5,463 nt of DNA, from positions 3,873 through 9,335 of the forward strand of contig PLEQ01000210.1 in the NCBI GenBank assembly GCA_003136475.1. The letters are read 5' to 3'. The position numbers and the translations under genes are program-made. This document shows positions 1-5,218 of this stretch, piece after piece. The notes beneath the pieces were generated by a model. That model worked only from the letters and a program-made list of their open reading frames with translations. It had not been told where the DNA came from and did not search any database. The DNA is from Deltaproteobacteria bacterium. Lineage in GTDB: Bacteria; Bdellovibrionota_B; Oligoflexia; Oligoflexales; Bog-1112. Numbering within the stretch: position 1 is the first letter of the stretch; every line of letters starts with the position of its first letter.

Positions 1-52
1 GTTCGAGCGTACCGACCGAAGTTCCGCCATATTTTTGCACTAGAACTTGCAC
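1..52 (-). CDS. lysC: Aspartate kinase, N-terminal fragment (cut by window edge)
   Basis: Only the first 17 codons are in the window. Read on the minus strand from a GTG at 52-50, the peptide is (M)QVLVQKYGGTSVGTLE. This matches the hallmark start of bacterial aspartokinases (M-x-x-I/L-V-Q-K-F/Y-G-G-T-S-V-G), where the KxGGTS segment forms part of the ATP/aspartate site of the amino-acid kinase fold. The enzyme phosphorylates L-aspartate, the first step to lysine, threonine, methionine and diaminopimelate, in the cytoplasm. The GTG start is chosen because it puts the motif at the family's usual distance from the N-terminus and has GAGG six bases upstream. A second in-frame GTG at 40-38 would remove conserved residues. 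The gene is transcribed divergently from the phosphodiesterase gene at 139. The family call is strong despite the short piece; which aspartokinase isoform it is, and its regulatory ACT domains, lie outside the window. Confidence 0.85.
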   Translation of the reverse strand, partial: MQVLVQKYGGTSVGTLE

Positions 53-84
53 AATTCGCCTCAAAAGAGCTGTTAAGGTACCGT

Positions 85-113
85 ATCATAGACCCTAGCA
101 GTCCGATTCATTA
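85..113 (-). promoter_or_regulatory. Possible lysC promoter in the divergent intergenic region
   Basis: On the minus strand TATGAT (90-85) is five of six to the -10 consensus and would start a transcript with a leader of roughly 25 bases before the GTG of lysC. The -35 position (113-108, TAATGA) is poor, so the call is weak. The 86 bases between lysC and the gene at 139 must hold promoters for both directions. I see no clear plus-strand promoter; TATCAT at 84-89 overlaps the same spot but has no good -35. No riboswitch-sized leader fits here: the lysC leader is far too short for a lysine riboswitch. Confidence 0.25.
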
Positions 114-138
114 GCACTGAAAGAGCATTGGGCGACAC

Positions 139-930
139 ATGAAAGATGCTGAAATAAAAGTCACAGTCTTAGGTTCTGGCACCTCAACTGGCGTCCCTGT
201 GATTGCCTGTCCCTGTGAAGTTTGTCATAGTCTAAGCCCTTATAACAAACGCACACGCGCCTCCATACTGGTGAGCGATCTCAGAAATGGTCAAAACCTA
301 GTCATCGACACGGCTCCTGACTTTCGTACGCAGATACTCCGACAGAATGTTCAACATCTTGAATACGCACTCTACACTCATATCCATGCCGACCACTGTC
401 ACGGGCTCGACGACTTGCGTGCCTTCTATTTCTTTAACCAAAAACCGGTGCAATGTTGGATTCACCCCCGACATGTTGAAGAATTCCGTACGCGTTTCGC
501 ATACGTCTTCAAAGAAACCGGTTATATCGGAACCAAACCGCAGATCATTCTCAATGAAATGACTCACCCTCAATTTCAAATCGGTAATCTTGACGTTGAA
601 ACCGTCGATTTGCCGCATGGCAACGTCGTGACCTCAGCTTTTCGCATCGGCTCCTTCGCTTACGCAACGGACTTCAAGTTCTTTCCGGATGCGATCATCA
701 AGCAATGGAAAAACAAAGTGAAGTTTTTTATTGCAAGTGGAGTGGGTTTTAAGGAACATCCAACTCATAGCAGCGTGCCAGAAACAATCCGTCTTTTCGA
801 AACCTTGGGTGTGTCCAAAGGAATTATCACCCATCTTTCGCATAGTGTGGATTATGAGCGAGATCAACCCAAGTTACCGACGCAAGTTGAATTTGCGTAC
901 GATGGCATGGAGTTCACGTTGAAAATCTGA
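139..930 (+). CDS. MBL-fold metallohydrolase, PhnP-like phosphodiesterase
   Basis: A 263-residue cytoplasmic metallo-beta-lactamase-fold hydrolase with no signal peptide or membrane segment. It opens with the beta strand and loop LGSGTSTGVPV (11-21), followed by a CxCxxC cluster (Cys24, Cys26, Cys29). The metal motif THIHADH (80-86) supplies His81, His83, Asp85 and His86; His160, Asp178 and His232 fit the remaining dinuclear-metal ligands. The spacing HLSH (232-235) suggests that His235 completes a structural zinc site with the three Cys, as in E. coli PhnP. PhnP hydrolyses phosphoribosyl 1,2-cyclic phosphate and other cyclic or diester phosphates, but no C-P lyase genes are nearby, so the substrate here is unknown. 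Length is normal for the family. The Shine-Dalgarno site is weak, but the start fits the family's N-terminus. It lies 16 bases before ald on the same strand, probably in one transcript. The fold and metal sites are certain; the substrate is not. Confidence 0.9.
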   Translation: MKDAEIKVTVLGSGTSTGVPVIACPCEVCHSLSPYNKRTRASILVSDLRNGQNLVIDTAPDFRTQILRQNVQHLEYALYTHIHADHCHGLDDLRAFYFFNQKPVQCWIHPRHVEEFRTRFAYVFKETGYIGTKPQIILNEMTHPQFQIGNLDVETVDLPHGNVVTSAFRIGSFAYATDFKFFPDAIIKQWKNKVKFFIASGVGFKEHPTHSSVPETIRLFETLGVSKGIITHLSHSVDYERDQPKLPTQVEFAYDGMEFTLKI

Positions 931-934
931 GTTG

Positions 935-940
935 AAGGAG
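935..940 (+). promoter_or_regulatory. Ribosome binding site of ald
   Basis: AAGGAG, six bases before the ATG at 947, is a near-perfect Shine-Dalgarno site. It sits just after the TGA of the preceding gene, so ald can be translated efficiently from a shared mRNA. It also fixes the start codon. Confidence 0.8.
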
Positions 941-946
941 TGAAAA

Positions 947-2053
947 ATGATCGTGGGTGTTCCTAAAGAAGTTAAAGTTCGGGAAGGCCGCGTAGCCATT
1001 GTGCCAGGCGGAGTCAAAGTTCTAAGCCAGGCAGGTCATAAAGTACTCTTACAAAAAAGCGCTGGCCTTGGTGAGGGTATCGGTGATGAAGCTTACCTAC
1101 GAGCCGGTGCTGAAATCGTCAGTACGGCTGAAGAAGTCTGGCAACGCTCCGAAATGATCATGAAAGTCAAGGAGCCCATTGCTCAAGAATACCCCCTGAT
1201 GCGCCCAGGACAAATCCTGTACACCTTCCTTCATCTCGCAGCAGTGCCGGACCTCGCCCATGCGCTTATGGAACGCGGTGTTCGGGCTATTGGCTATGAG
1301 ACTATTGAATTGGCGGATGGCTCACTCCCCCTCTTGAAACCAATGAGTGAAGTTGCAGGCCGTGCGGCTGTGCAAGTGGGTGCCAGATGTTTGGAAAAGC
1401 ATAGTGGCGGTAAGGGTCTCCTATTGGGCGGAGTACCTGGGGTCCATCGTGGCCGTGTTGTCATCATTGGTGCCGGAGCGGTCGGTATCAACGCAGCAAA
1501 AATAGCGATCGGTCTCGGTGCAGAACTTACGATTCTCGACATTAACCAAAACCGCCTCGAATACCTTGACGATATTTTTGGTTCCCGCATCTCGACACTA
1601 ATGTCCAACCCGGAAAACATTGCCAAGACCATCCCACGCGCTGACCTTCTAATCGGTGGCGTATTAGTAACTGGCGCTAAAGCCCCCTGTCTTGTCAGCC
1701 GTCAGCTGGTTAAAATGATGGAGCCCGGGTCAGCCATCGTTGATGTCGCTATTGATCAAGGTGGTTCAATCGAAACGATACGACCGACTACCCACGACGA
1801 ACCGACTTATGAAGAAGAAGGTGTTATCCATTATGGAGTGACCAATATTCCCGGTAGCGTGCCTCAAACCAGCACCTATGCGTTAACCAATGTAACATTA
1901 AGTTATGCGCTTGAACTTGCGGGCAAGGGCCTGCAACGCGCCTTGCGCGAGAACCCTGCTCTCCGTAAAGGCCTCAATGTCTTTGATGGCAGCATCACTT
2001 ATGAGGCGGTAGCATCGGCTCTCAGCTTACAATTCAAACGCTACGCTGCGTAG
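947..2053 (+). CDS. ald: Alanine dehydrogenase (NAD-dependent)
   Basis: A 368-residue cytoplasmic enzyme that interconverts L-alanine + NAD+ and pyruvate + ammonium + NADH, serving alanine catabolism or ammonium assimilation. The substrate domain opens with GVPKEVK (4-10). The residues known from the Mycobacterium tuberculosis enzyme fall at the same numbers: Arg15, Lys75 (KVKEP), catalytic His96 (FLHLA) and Asp270 (VAIDQGG). The Rossmann domain has GAGAVG at 175-180 and Asp198 at the end of the second strand, which favours NAD over NADP. PTTHDEPTY (280-288) and NIPGSVPQTST (300-310) are family signatures, and the length is close to the usual 370 or so. It follows the phosphodiesterase gene by 16 bases with a strong Shine-Dalgarno site. 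No Lrp-type regulator gene is visible nearby. The related transhydrogenase alpha subunit and saccharopine dehydrogenase are excluded by the full set of Ald-type residues and signatures. Confidence 0.97.
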   Translation: MIVGVPKEVKVREGRVAIVPGGVKVLSQAGHKVLLQKSAGLGEGIGDEAYLRAGAEIVSTAEEVWQRSEMIMKVKEPIAQEYPLMRPGQILYTFLHLAAVPDLAHALMERGVRAIGYETIELADGSLPLLKPMSEVAGRAAVQVGARCLEKHSGGKGLLLGGVPGVHRGRVVIIGAGAVGINAAKIAIGLGAELTILDINQNRLEYLDDIFGSRISTLMSNPENIAKTIPRADLLIGGVLVTGAKAPCLVSRQLVKMMEPGSAIVDVAIDQGGSIETIRPTTHDEPTYEEEGVIHYGVTNIPGSVPQTSTYALTNVTLSYALELAGKGLQRALRENPALRKGLNVFDGSITYEAVASALSLQFKRYAA

Positions 2054-2079
2054 CACTCATCTGACATTTGCATTCTTCC

Positions 2080-2127
2080 ATCCCCACGCCGAAGCGGAGC
2101 GCAGGCGGTCAGGGGATCTGATTTTAA
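2080..2127. terminator. GC-rich inverted repeat between convergent genes, possible terminator
   Basis: ATCCCC (2080-2085) pairs with GGGGAT (2112-2117). Inside it CGCC (2087-2090) pairs with GGCG (2104-2107), separated from the outer stem by a small asymmetric internal loop. The structure lies in the 76 bases between ald and the convergent oxidoreductase gene, where a terminator is expected. On the plus strand a short T tract (TTTT, 2122-2125) follows after a few bases. On the minus strand no T tract follows, so it would serve ald best. The loop is long and the T tract weak, so this is a moderate call. Confidence 0.4.
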
Positions 2128-2129
2128 AA

Positions 2130-2900
2130 TTAAGCCGTTTCGTAAGACTCAATTTTAATACATTGAGGTGGGACACCCTGTTCTTTTAAAAAATTGGCTG
2201 ACAGGTCCATCATTTCTTGCGGGCCACAAGTCATGAAGGTTGTCTTGCTCAAGTCTTCACTGAAAACAGACCTCAGCATGTCCGCATCGATACGTTTATA
2301 TAAAAAGCCAAGATCCCTAGCATCCTGACGCGATAGGGTCGTTACGATGCGAATACCTGGAACCTTGCTGACCTCTTGCAAGAGGTCCCAATTGATAAGG
2401 TCATCGGTCGAACGATAGGAGACCAGAAGGGTCATCCGCTTAGGTGCGCCTTCTTCGCCAAGGTGCGGTGCGTATTCTCGCAGCATGCTGGTAAAGGGTG
2501 TGACGCCACTTCCTGCCGCAATCATGGCAAGATGTTCCTGGTCTTGCCCAGAAAAGTAGCAAAATTTGCCAATCGGTCCACGGGCACGCAGAACATCTCC
2601 AATTTTGACATCCTGGACAAAGAACTGACTGACTACGCCCTTGTGCATTTCCTTAATGGTGACTGCCACATAGTCGGACTCACAAGGAGAGCTGGACATC
2701 GTATACGAACGCGCAATGGGTTTCGGTCCCAGTTCGTCGAAACGAAAGGTCAGATACTGGCCGGGTCTATAGTCAAAAGCCCTACCCCCATCTTCATGAT
2801 CCACAAAATAAAAAGTTCGGGTGTCCAATGTTTCATGAATGACTTGGCTCACCCGTAAATTCATCCATCCACGCTTAATACGTCTTGGCTGTTCCAACAT
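2130..2900 (-). CDS. FAD/NAD(P)H oxidoreductase, ferredoxin-reductase fold
   Basis: A 256-residue soluble flavoprotein reductase. Residues 14-115 form the FAD-binding barrel, with PGQYLTF (46-52) and the FAD signature RSYTMSSSP (64-72), the R-x-Y-S/T motif that holds the flavin. Residues 122-255 form the NAD(P)-binding domain, with AAGSGVTPFTSMLRE (128-142), the TCGP motif (224-227) that positions the nicotinamide, and a C-terminal ESY. No CxxxxCxxC plant-type [2Fe-2S] domain is present at either end, unlike PaaE, Hcr or the oxygenase reductases, so electrons must pass to a separate protein or directly to a flavin or quinone. The protein resembles ferredoxin-NADP reductases and the reductase half of flavohemoglobin. 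Its ATG begins three bases after the stop of the monooxygenase gene, with its Shine-Dalgarno site inside that gene's end, so they form an operon. Met13 is an alternative start. NADH or NADPH preference and the acceptor are not readable. Confidence 0.88.
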   Translation of the reverse strand: MLEQPRRIKRGWMNLRVSQVIHETLDTRTFYFVDHEDGGRAFDYRPGQYLTFRFDELGPKPIARSYTMSSSPCESDYVAVTIKEMHKGVVSQFFVQDVKIGDVLRARGPIGKFCYFSGQDQEHLAMIAAGSGVTPFTSMLREYAPHLGEEGAPKRMTLLVSYRSTDDLINWDLLQEVSKVPGIRIVTTLSRQDARDLGFLYKRIDADMLRSVFSEDLSKTTFMTCGPQEMMDLSANFLKEQGVPPQCIKIESYETA

Positions 2901-2903
2901 GAC

Positions 2904-3854
2904 CTACCCTGCTAGTTCTTGAAGCGTTTCTGCATATTCCTTTTTGAGACGTGCAATGAGCTCCGCAACACTTGGAATATCCTCGATAACACCACTCACC
3001 TGACCGATTTCAAGCTCACCATCTGTGAGGTCTCCCTCAAACATCCCTTTTTTTGCACGACCCTTGCCAAGCATGGATTTAAGATCCTCAACTGAGGCAC
3101 CCTGGTCTTCGAGGGTCTTAATCTGGGTATAGAACGCGTTCTTCAAAACCCGCACCGGCACCAATTTTTTCATACACAACATCGTGGCATCAGGCGTGGC
3201 ATCCACGACCGCCTGTTTGAAGGCCACATGAAGGCTTGATTCCTGCGTGATTGCAAAGCGCGTCCCAATTTGAGGTCCGTGAGCCCCTAGTGCAAATACC
3301 GCGGCGATCGCCGCACCTGACGCAATCCCCCCCGCGGCGATGACCGGAATTTTTACCGCCCTCACAATTTCAGGTATAAGAACCAGCGTTGTAAGCTCAT
3401 CACGCCCATTATGACCGCCCGCCTCAAAACCTTCGGCTACGATGGCATCCACACCCGCATCTTCACACTTTTTGGCAAGCATAGGGCTAGATACGACATG
3501 CACGACCAAGCACCCAGCGTCTTTCAAACGGCGCGTATAAGTCTTGGGGCTGCCAGCCGAAGTGATAAAAATACCAATACCTTCTGCCAAAGCACAGTCG
3601 ATCTGCTGCTCGGTTTGGTGATAGAGCAGGGGGATGTTTACGGCTAACGATCGCTGTGTTAGCGACTGCGCCTTGCGGATATGGTGTCGCAAAAGGTCCG
3701 GTGACATAGATCCAGCGCCGAGCACCCCCAAAACACCCTGATTCGCAGCGGCGGCGGCTAACTTTGCCCCGGCAGTCCACACCATTCCAGCTTGAATTAT
3801 CGGCAGATCGATCCTGAATAAATTGCAGAGAGTCTCTCGTTTACCAAAACGCAT
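2904..3854 (-). CDS. Nitronate monooxygenase / FabK-like FMN protein
   Basis: A 316-residue TIM-barrel FMN enzyme of the 2-nitropropane dioxygenase family. N-terminal LPIIQAGMVW (17-26) is the FMN-binding first strand. EGFEAGGHNG (141-150) carries His148, the family's active-site histidine. AAGGIASG (173-180) and IGTRF (196-200) bind the FMN phosphate. The C-terminal part (PVRVLKN at 233-239, GKGRAKKGMFEGDL around 263-276, ELEIGQVSG at 280-288) matches the subgroup shared with FabK enoyl-ACP reductases. Nitronate monooxygenases oxidise alkyl nitronates to carbonyl compounds and nitrite; FabK reduces enoyl-ACP with NADH. The sequence alone does not separate these roles, and no fatty-acid genes are nearby, so the NMO name is a family label. 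No signal peptide. No alternative in-frame start is visible, because upstream codons contain no ATG, GTG or TTG. It is the first gene of an operon with the reductase three bases downstream and is divergent from the receiver/TPR gene. Confidence 0.9.
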   Translation of the reverse strand: MRFGKRETLCNLFRIDLPIIQAGMVWTAGAKLAAAAANQGVLGVLGAGSMSPDLLRHHIRKAQSLTQRSLAVNIPLLYHQTEQQIDCALAEGIGIFITSAGSPKTYTRRLKDAGCLVVHVVSSPMLAKKCEDAGVDAIVAEGFEAGGHNGRDELTTLVLIPEIVRAVKIPVIAAGGIASGAAIAAVFALGAHGPQIGTRFAITQESSLHVAFKQAVVDATPDATMLCMKKLVPVRVLKNAFYTQIKTLEDQGASVEDLKSMLGKGRAKKGMFEGDLTDGELEIGQVSGVIEDIPSVAELIARLKKEYAETLQELAG

Positions 3855-3864
3855 TCTTTTGCAT

Positions 3865-3872
3865 CCCCCCTT
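3865..3872 (-). promoter_or_regulatory. Ribosome binding site of the nitronate monooxygenase gene
   Basis: AAGGGGGG on the minus strand ends ten bases before the ATG at 3854, a slightly long spacing. An out-of-frame ATG (3864-3862) lies directly between this site and the real start and opens a seven-codon ORF that overlaps the gene start. Confidence 0.5.
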
Positions 3873-3884
3873 AAAGTTAAAGAG

Positions 3885-3913
3885 TTCTGAGGAAGACCTC
3901 GATAAGATATAAT
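3885..3913 (+). promoter_or_regulatory. Sigma-70-type promoter of the receiver/TPR gene
   Basis: A perfect TATAAT lies at 3908-3913 with TTCTGA (3885-3890) 17 bases upstream, which is three of six to the -35 consensus. A transcript would begin near 3920 and leave a leader of about 34 bases before the ATG at 3954, with GGGA (3940-3943) as a modest Shine-Dalgarno site. The -10 is convincing; the -35 is poor. The region (3855-3953) is shared with the divergent operon, whose own promoter I cannot define. GAGGAAGACCTC (3889-3900), an inverted repeat with 4-base arms, starts at the end of the -35 and runs into the spacer, where an operator could sit. Confidence 0.5.
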
Positions 3914-3953
3914 TAAACAGATCATCCTTAAGCTACAGCGGGAACAATCGAGA

Positions 3954-4979
3954 ATGACAGACGTATTACCACACAAAGTTCTGATCGTCGATCACGATGA
4001 TCTGTTTTTGGCTAGCTCTAAACAGCAACTTGAAGCTCAAAAGATTCAAGTCGTCACGGCAGCCACCTGGGAGAACGCGCTTTATCTCTTTAACCAAAAC
4101 AAGATCGATGTCGCTATTATCGAAATGGAACTTCCCGGTTTACCAGCCACAGCCCTCATTCAAAAATGGCGCAACCACGAACTTGTGATCAAACGCGACG
4201 TCGGTTTCATCGTCGCTGTCTCCCGACAAAAGAGCTCAGGCGGCGTTGCGCTCGTCAATGAACTCGAAGACATCATTATTATCGAAAAACCCGTCTCCCT
4301 CCCCATCATGCTGAGTTCTCTCGTCGGAGCTTTTAAGAGAAGTAAACAGAGAGAAAAATTCAATGAAGTCGACTCCAAGATCCTGGAGCCACTCCTCAAA
4401 CTTAAGAAATTCGATAGAGCTAAGGACTTTGCCAAAAAAAACCTTGAACCCCTTGGATCCAAGGGTGTTTTTAAAAGTGCCCTCATTCACCGGGAAGCCG
4501 GGGATCGGCCCCGCGCTAAAGAGCTTCTAGAGACTTTGTCAGCCAGCGAGCCGAACACGATCAAGTATCACAATGAACTCGGTTGCCTCAACCTCGAAGA
4601 CGGCAACTTAATGGAAGCTAAAAAAAACTTCGAATTGGCTGATCGCATTGCGCCGATGAATATCGAACGCATAAACAACATGGCAGAAATGTATTTGCAA
4701 TTGAATGAGCCCGATAGATCTATTGAGAAAATGGGGCAACTGCTCGAAGTCAACCCTGAAAAACCGGATATCAAATTCTCAATGTATGAGCGCTTGTTGA
4801 AAGCTGGCTTTGAAGGTCATGCACAAAATTTCTGCAAGTCGACATCCACTCCCAAAGAACTGGTTCGACATTTCAACAACAAAGGTGTCCTATTTTCCAA
4901 AGACAGTAACTTTAATGAATCGATTAAAGAGTATGAAAAGGCACTCCACCTTTTTCCAGGAAACGTCGAAAATCACTGA
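3954..4979 (+). CDS. Receiver-domain protein with TPR repeats, closed by an in-frame stop
   Basis: A 341-residue cytoplasmic protein. Residues 7-130 form a CheY-like receiver: KVLIVDHDD (8-16) gives the acidic pocket (Asp13, Asp15), Ser90 fits the conserved Ser/Thr, and Lys112-Pro113 (IEKP) is the conserved Lys-Pro. At the phosphorylation site the motif is IIEMELPG (55-62), so Glu57 replaces the usual Asp. Residues 145-341 form helical TPR-type repeats, for example around 203-236, 237-270 and 304-337. There is no DNA-binding or enzymatic output domain, so it likely acts by protein-protein contact. Receiver/TPR proteins are known in several proteobacteria, but none of their roles can be assigned here. 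The frame ends at a TGA (4977-4979) at the start of a further TPR, and the same frame stays open for another 55 codons. So the protein is probably shorter than its ancestor. The true product may be functional or a pseudogene product. It reads away from the nitronate monooxygenase operon and toward the helicase gene. Confidence 0.82.
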   Translation: MTDVLPHKVLIVDHDDLFLASSKQQLEAQKIQVVTAATWENALYLFNQNKIDVAIIEMELPGLPATALIQKWRNHELVIKRDVGFIVAVSRQKSSGGVALVNELEDIIIIEKPVSLPIMLSSLVGAFKRSKQREKFNEVDSKILEPLLKLKKFDRAKDFAKKNLEPLGSKGVFKSALIHREAGDRPRAKELLETLSASEPNTIKYHNELGCLNLEDGNLMEAKKNFELADRIAPMNIERINNMAEMYLQLNEPDRSIEKMGQLLEVNPEKPDIKFSMYERLLKAGFEGHAQNFCKSTSTPKELVRHFNNKGVLFSKDSNFNESIKEYEKALHLFPGNVENH

Positions 4980-5147
4980 ATTCTCTTCAATATGGCGATT
5001 TCCCATCTCAACCTCAAAACGCAGTCTGACCTCCTCAAAGCCAAGGAACTTTTGATCGAATGCCTCAAACTCGACCCCGACTTTACCAAGGCCCGAGAAA
5101 AACTTGCGATCATTGAGAAAGCTCTTCAGGGAAATAAGGCTTCTTAG
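4980..5147 (+). pseudogene. Severed C-terminal TPR of the receiver/TPR gene
   Basis: Directly after the TGA the same frame continues for 55 codons to a TAG (5145-5147). It begins ILFNMAISHLNL and contains AKELLIECLKLDPDF, an almost textbook TPR with the A/L/P spacing, then a charged helix ending QGNKAS. No frameshift is needed, only a sense codon in place of the TGA. A TGA arises from CGA (Arg) or TGG (Trp) by a single transition. An internal ATG (4992) has no good Shine-Dalgarno site, so separate translation of this piece is unlikely. The full frame would make a 397-residue protein. A sequencing error or real nonsense mutation explains it most simply; stop-codon readthrough is a less likely alternative. 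Confidence 0.7.
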
Positions 5148-5150
5148 CCA

Positions 5151-5166
5151 CTAACGGATATGTTAG
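5151..5166. repeat. Short inverted repeat after the TPR remnant
   Basis: CTAAC (5151-5155) and GTTAG (5162-5166) are perfect inverted arms around a six-base loop, four bases after the TAG. There is no T tract, so it is not a convincing terminator; its 3' arm runs into the AGGGAG ahead of the leader ORF and could partly mask it. Confidence 0.3.
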
Positions 5167-5176
5167 GGAGAAGTCT

Positions 5177-5218
5177 ATGCGGGCGATAGTCTGTTTCTCG
5201 CCCTGGAGACACACATGA
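5177..5218 (+). CDS. Putative 13-residue leader peptide upstream of the helicase
   Basis: ATG (5177) preceded by AGGGAG (5165-5170) at six bases opens a 13-codon ORF (MRAIVCFSPWRHT) whose TGA (5216-5218) overlaps the helicase ATG as ATGA, the standard geometry for translational coupling. The peptide resembles no family I know and shows no run of one amino acid that would suggest classical attenuation. The ORF also covers the hairpin at 5181-5203 and the helicase Shine-Dalgarno site, so a ribosome translating it would unfold the hairpin just before the helicase start. Such a short ORF can arise by chance; the good ribosome site and the exact overlap are the only support. Confidence 0.3.
   Translation: MRAIVCFSPWRHT
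5181..5203 (+). promoter_or_regulatory. Leader hairpin just upstream of the helicase ribosome binding site
   Basis: GGGCGA (5181-5186) and TCGCCC (5198-5203) are perfect 6-bp inverted arms with an 11-base loop. The stem ends one base before TGGAG, the helicase Shine-Dalgarno region (GGAG at 5205-5208, six bases before the ATG). It lacks a T tract, so it does not look like an intrinsic terminator; it could modulate ribosome access. Function is inferred from position only. Confidence 0.4.

Noticed and set aside
1..114. Open plus-strand frame from the left edge to a TAG at 112-114, possible end of an upstream gene
   Set aside because: The opposite strand of 1-52 encodes the unmistakable aspartokinase start (QKYGGTSVG), and the plus-strand peptide shows no family features. 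It is a shadow.
298..867. Minus-strand ORFs of 106 and 77 codons inside the phosphodiesterase gene
   Set aside because: They overlap the metal-binding core of a well supported gene and have no domain or ribosome site of their own.
1294..1632. 112-codon minus-strand ORF inside ald
   Set aside because: It is antisense to the Rossmann domain of a complete alanine dehydrogenase, and the peptide is rich in Pro, Arg and Ala as expected of a shadow.
2376..2858. 160-codon plus-strand ORF opposite the FAD reductase
   Set aside because: The minus-strand frame has clear FAD and NAD(P) motifs throughout; the plus-strand peptide has no recognisable domain and no credible ribosome site. It is an antisense shadow.
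3487..3780. 97-codon minus-strand ORF inside the nitronate monooxygenase gene
   Set aside because: It is an alternative frame of the same strand across conserved TIM-barrel sequence, with no independent features.
4160..4490. Two overlapping minus-strand ORFs (108 and 84 codons) inside the receiver/TPR gene
   Set aside because: They are antisense to the receiver and linker, and their peptides look like reverse reads of that sequence.
4977..5020. Selenocysteine insertion or reassigned UGA at the in-frame stop
   Set aside because: I see no bacterial SECIS-like stem-loop just after the TGA, a TPR helix is not a redox site, and TGA serves as a normal stop at 928-930.
5151..5203. Intrinsic terminator between the TPR remnant and the helicase
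   Set aside because: Neither inverted repeat here is followed by a T tract on the plus strand, so termination by this route is not supported.
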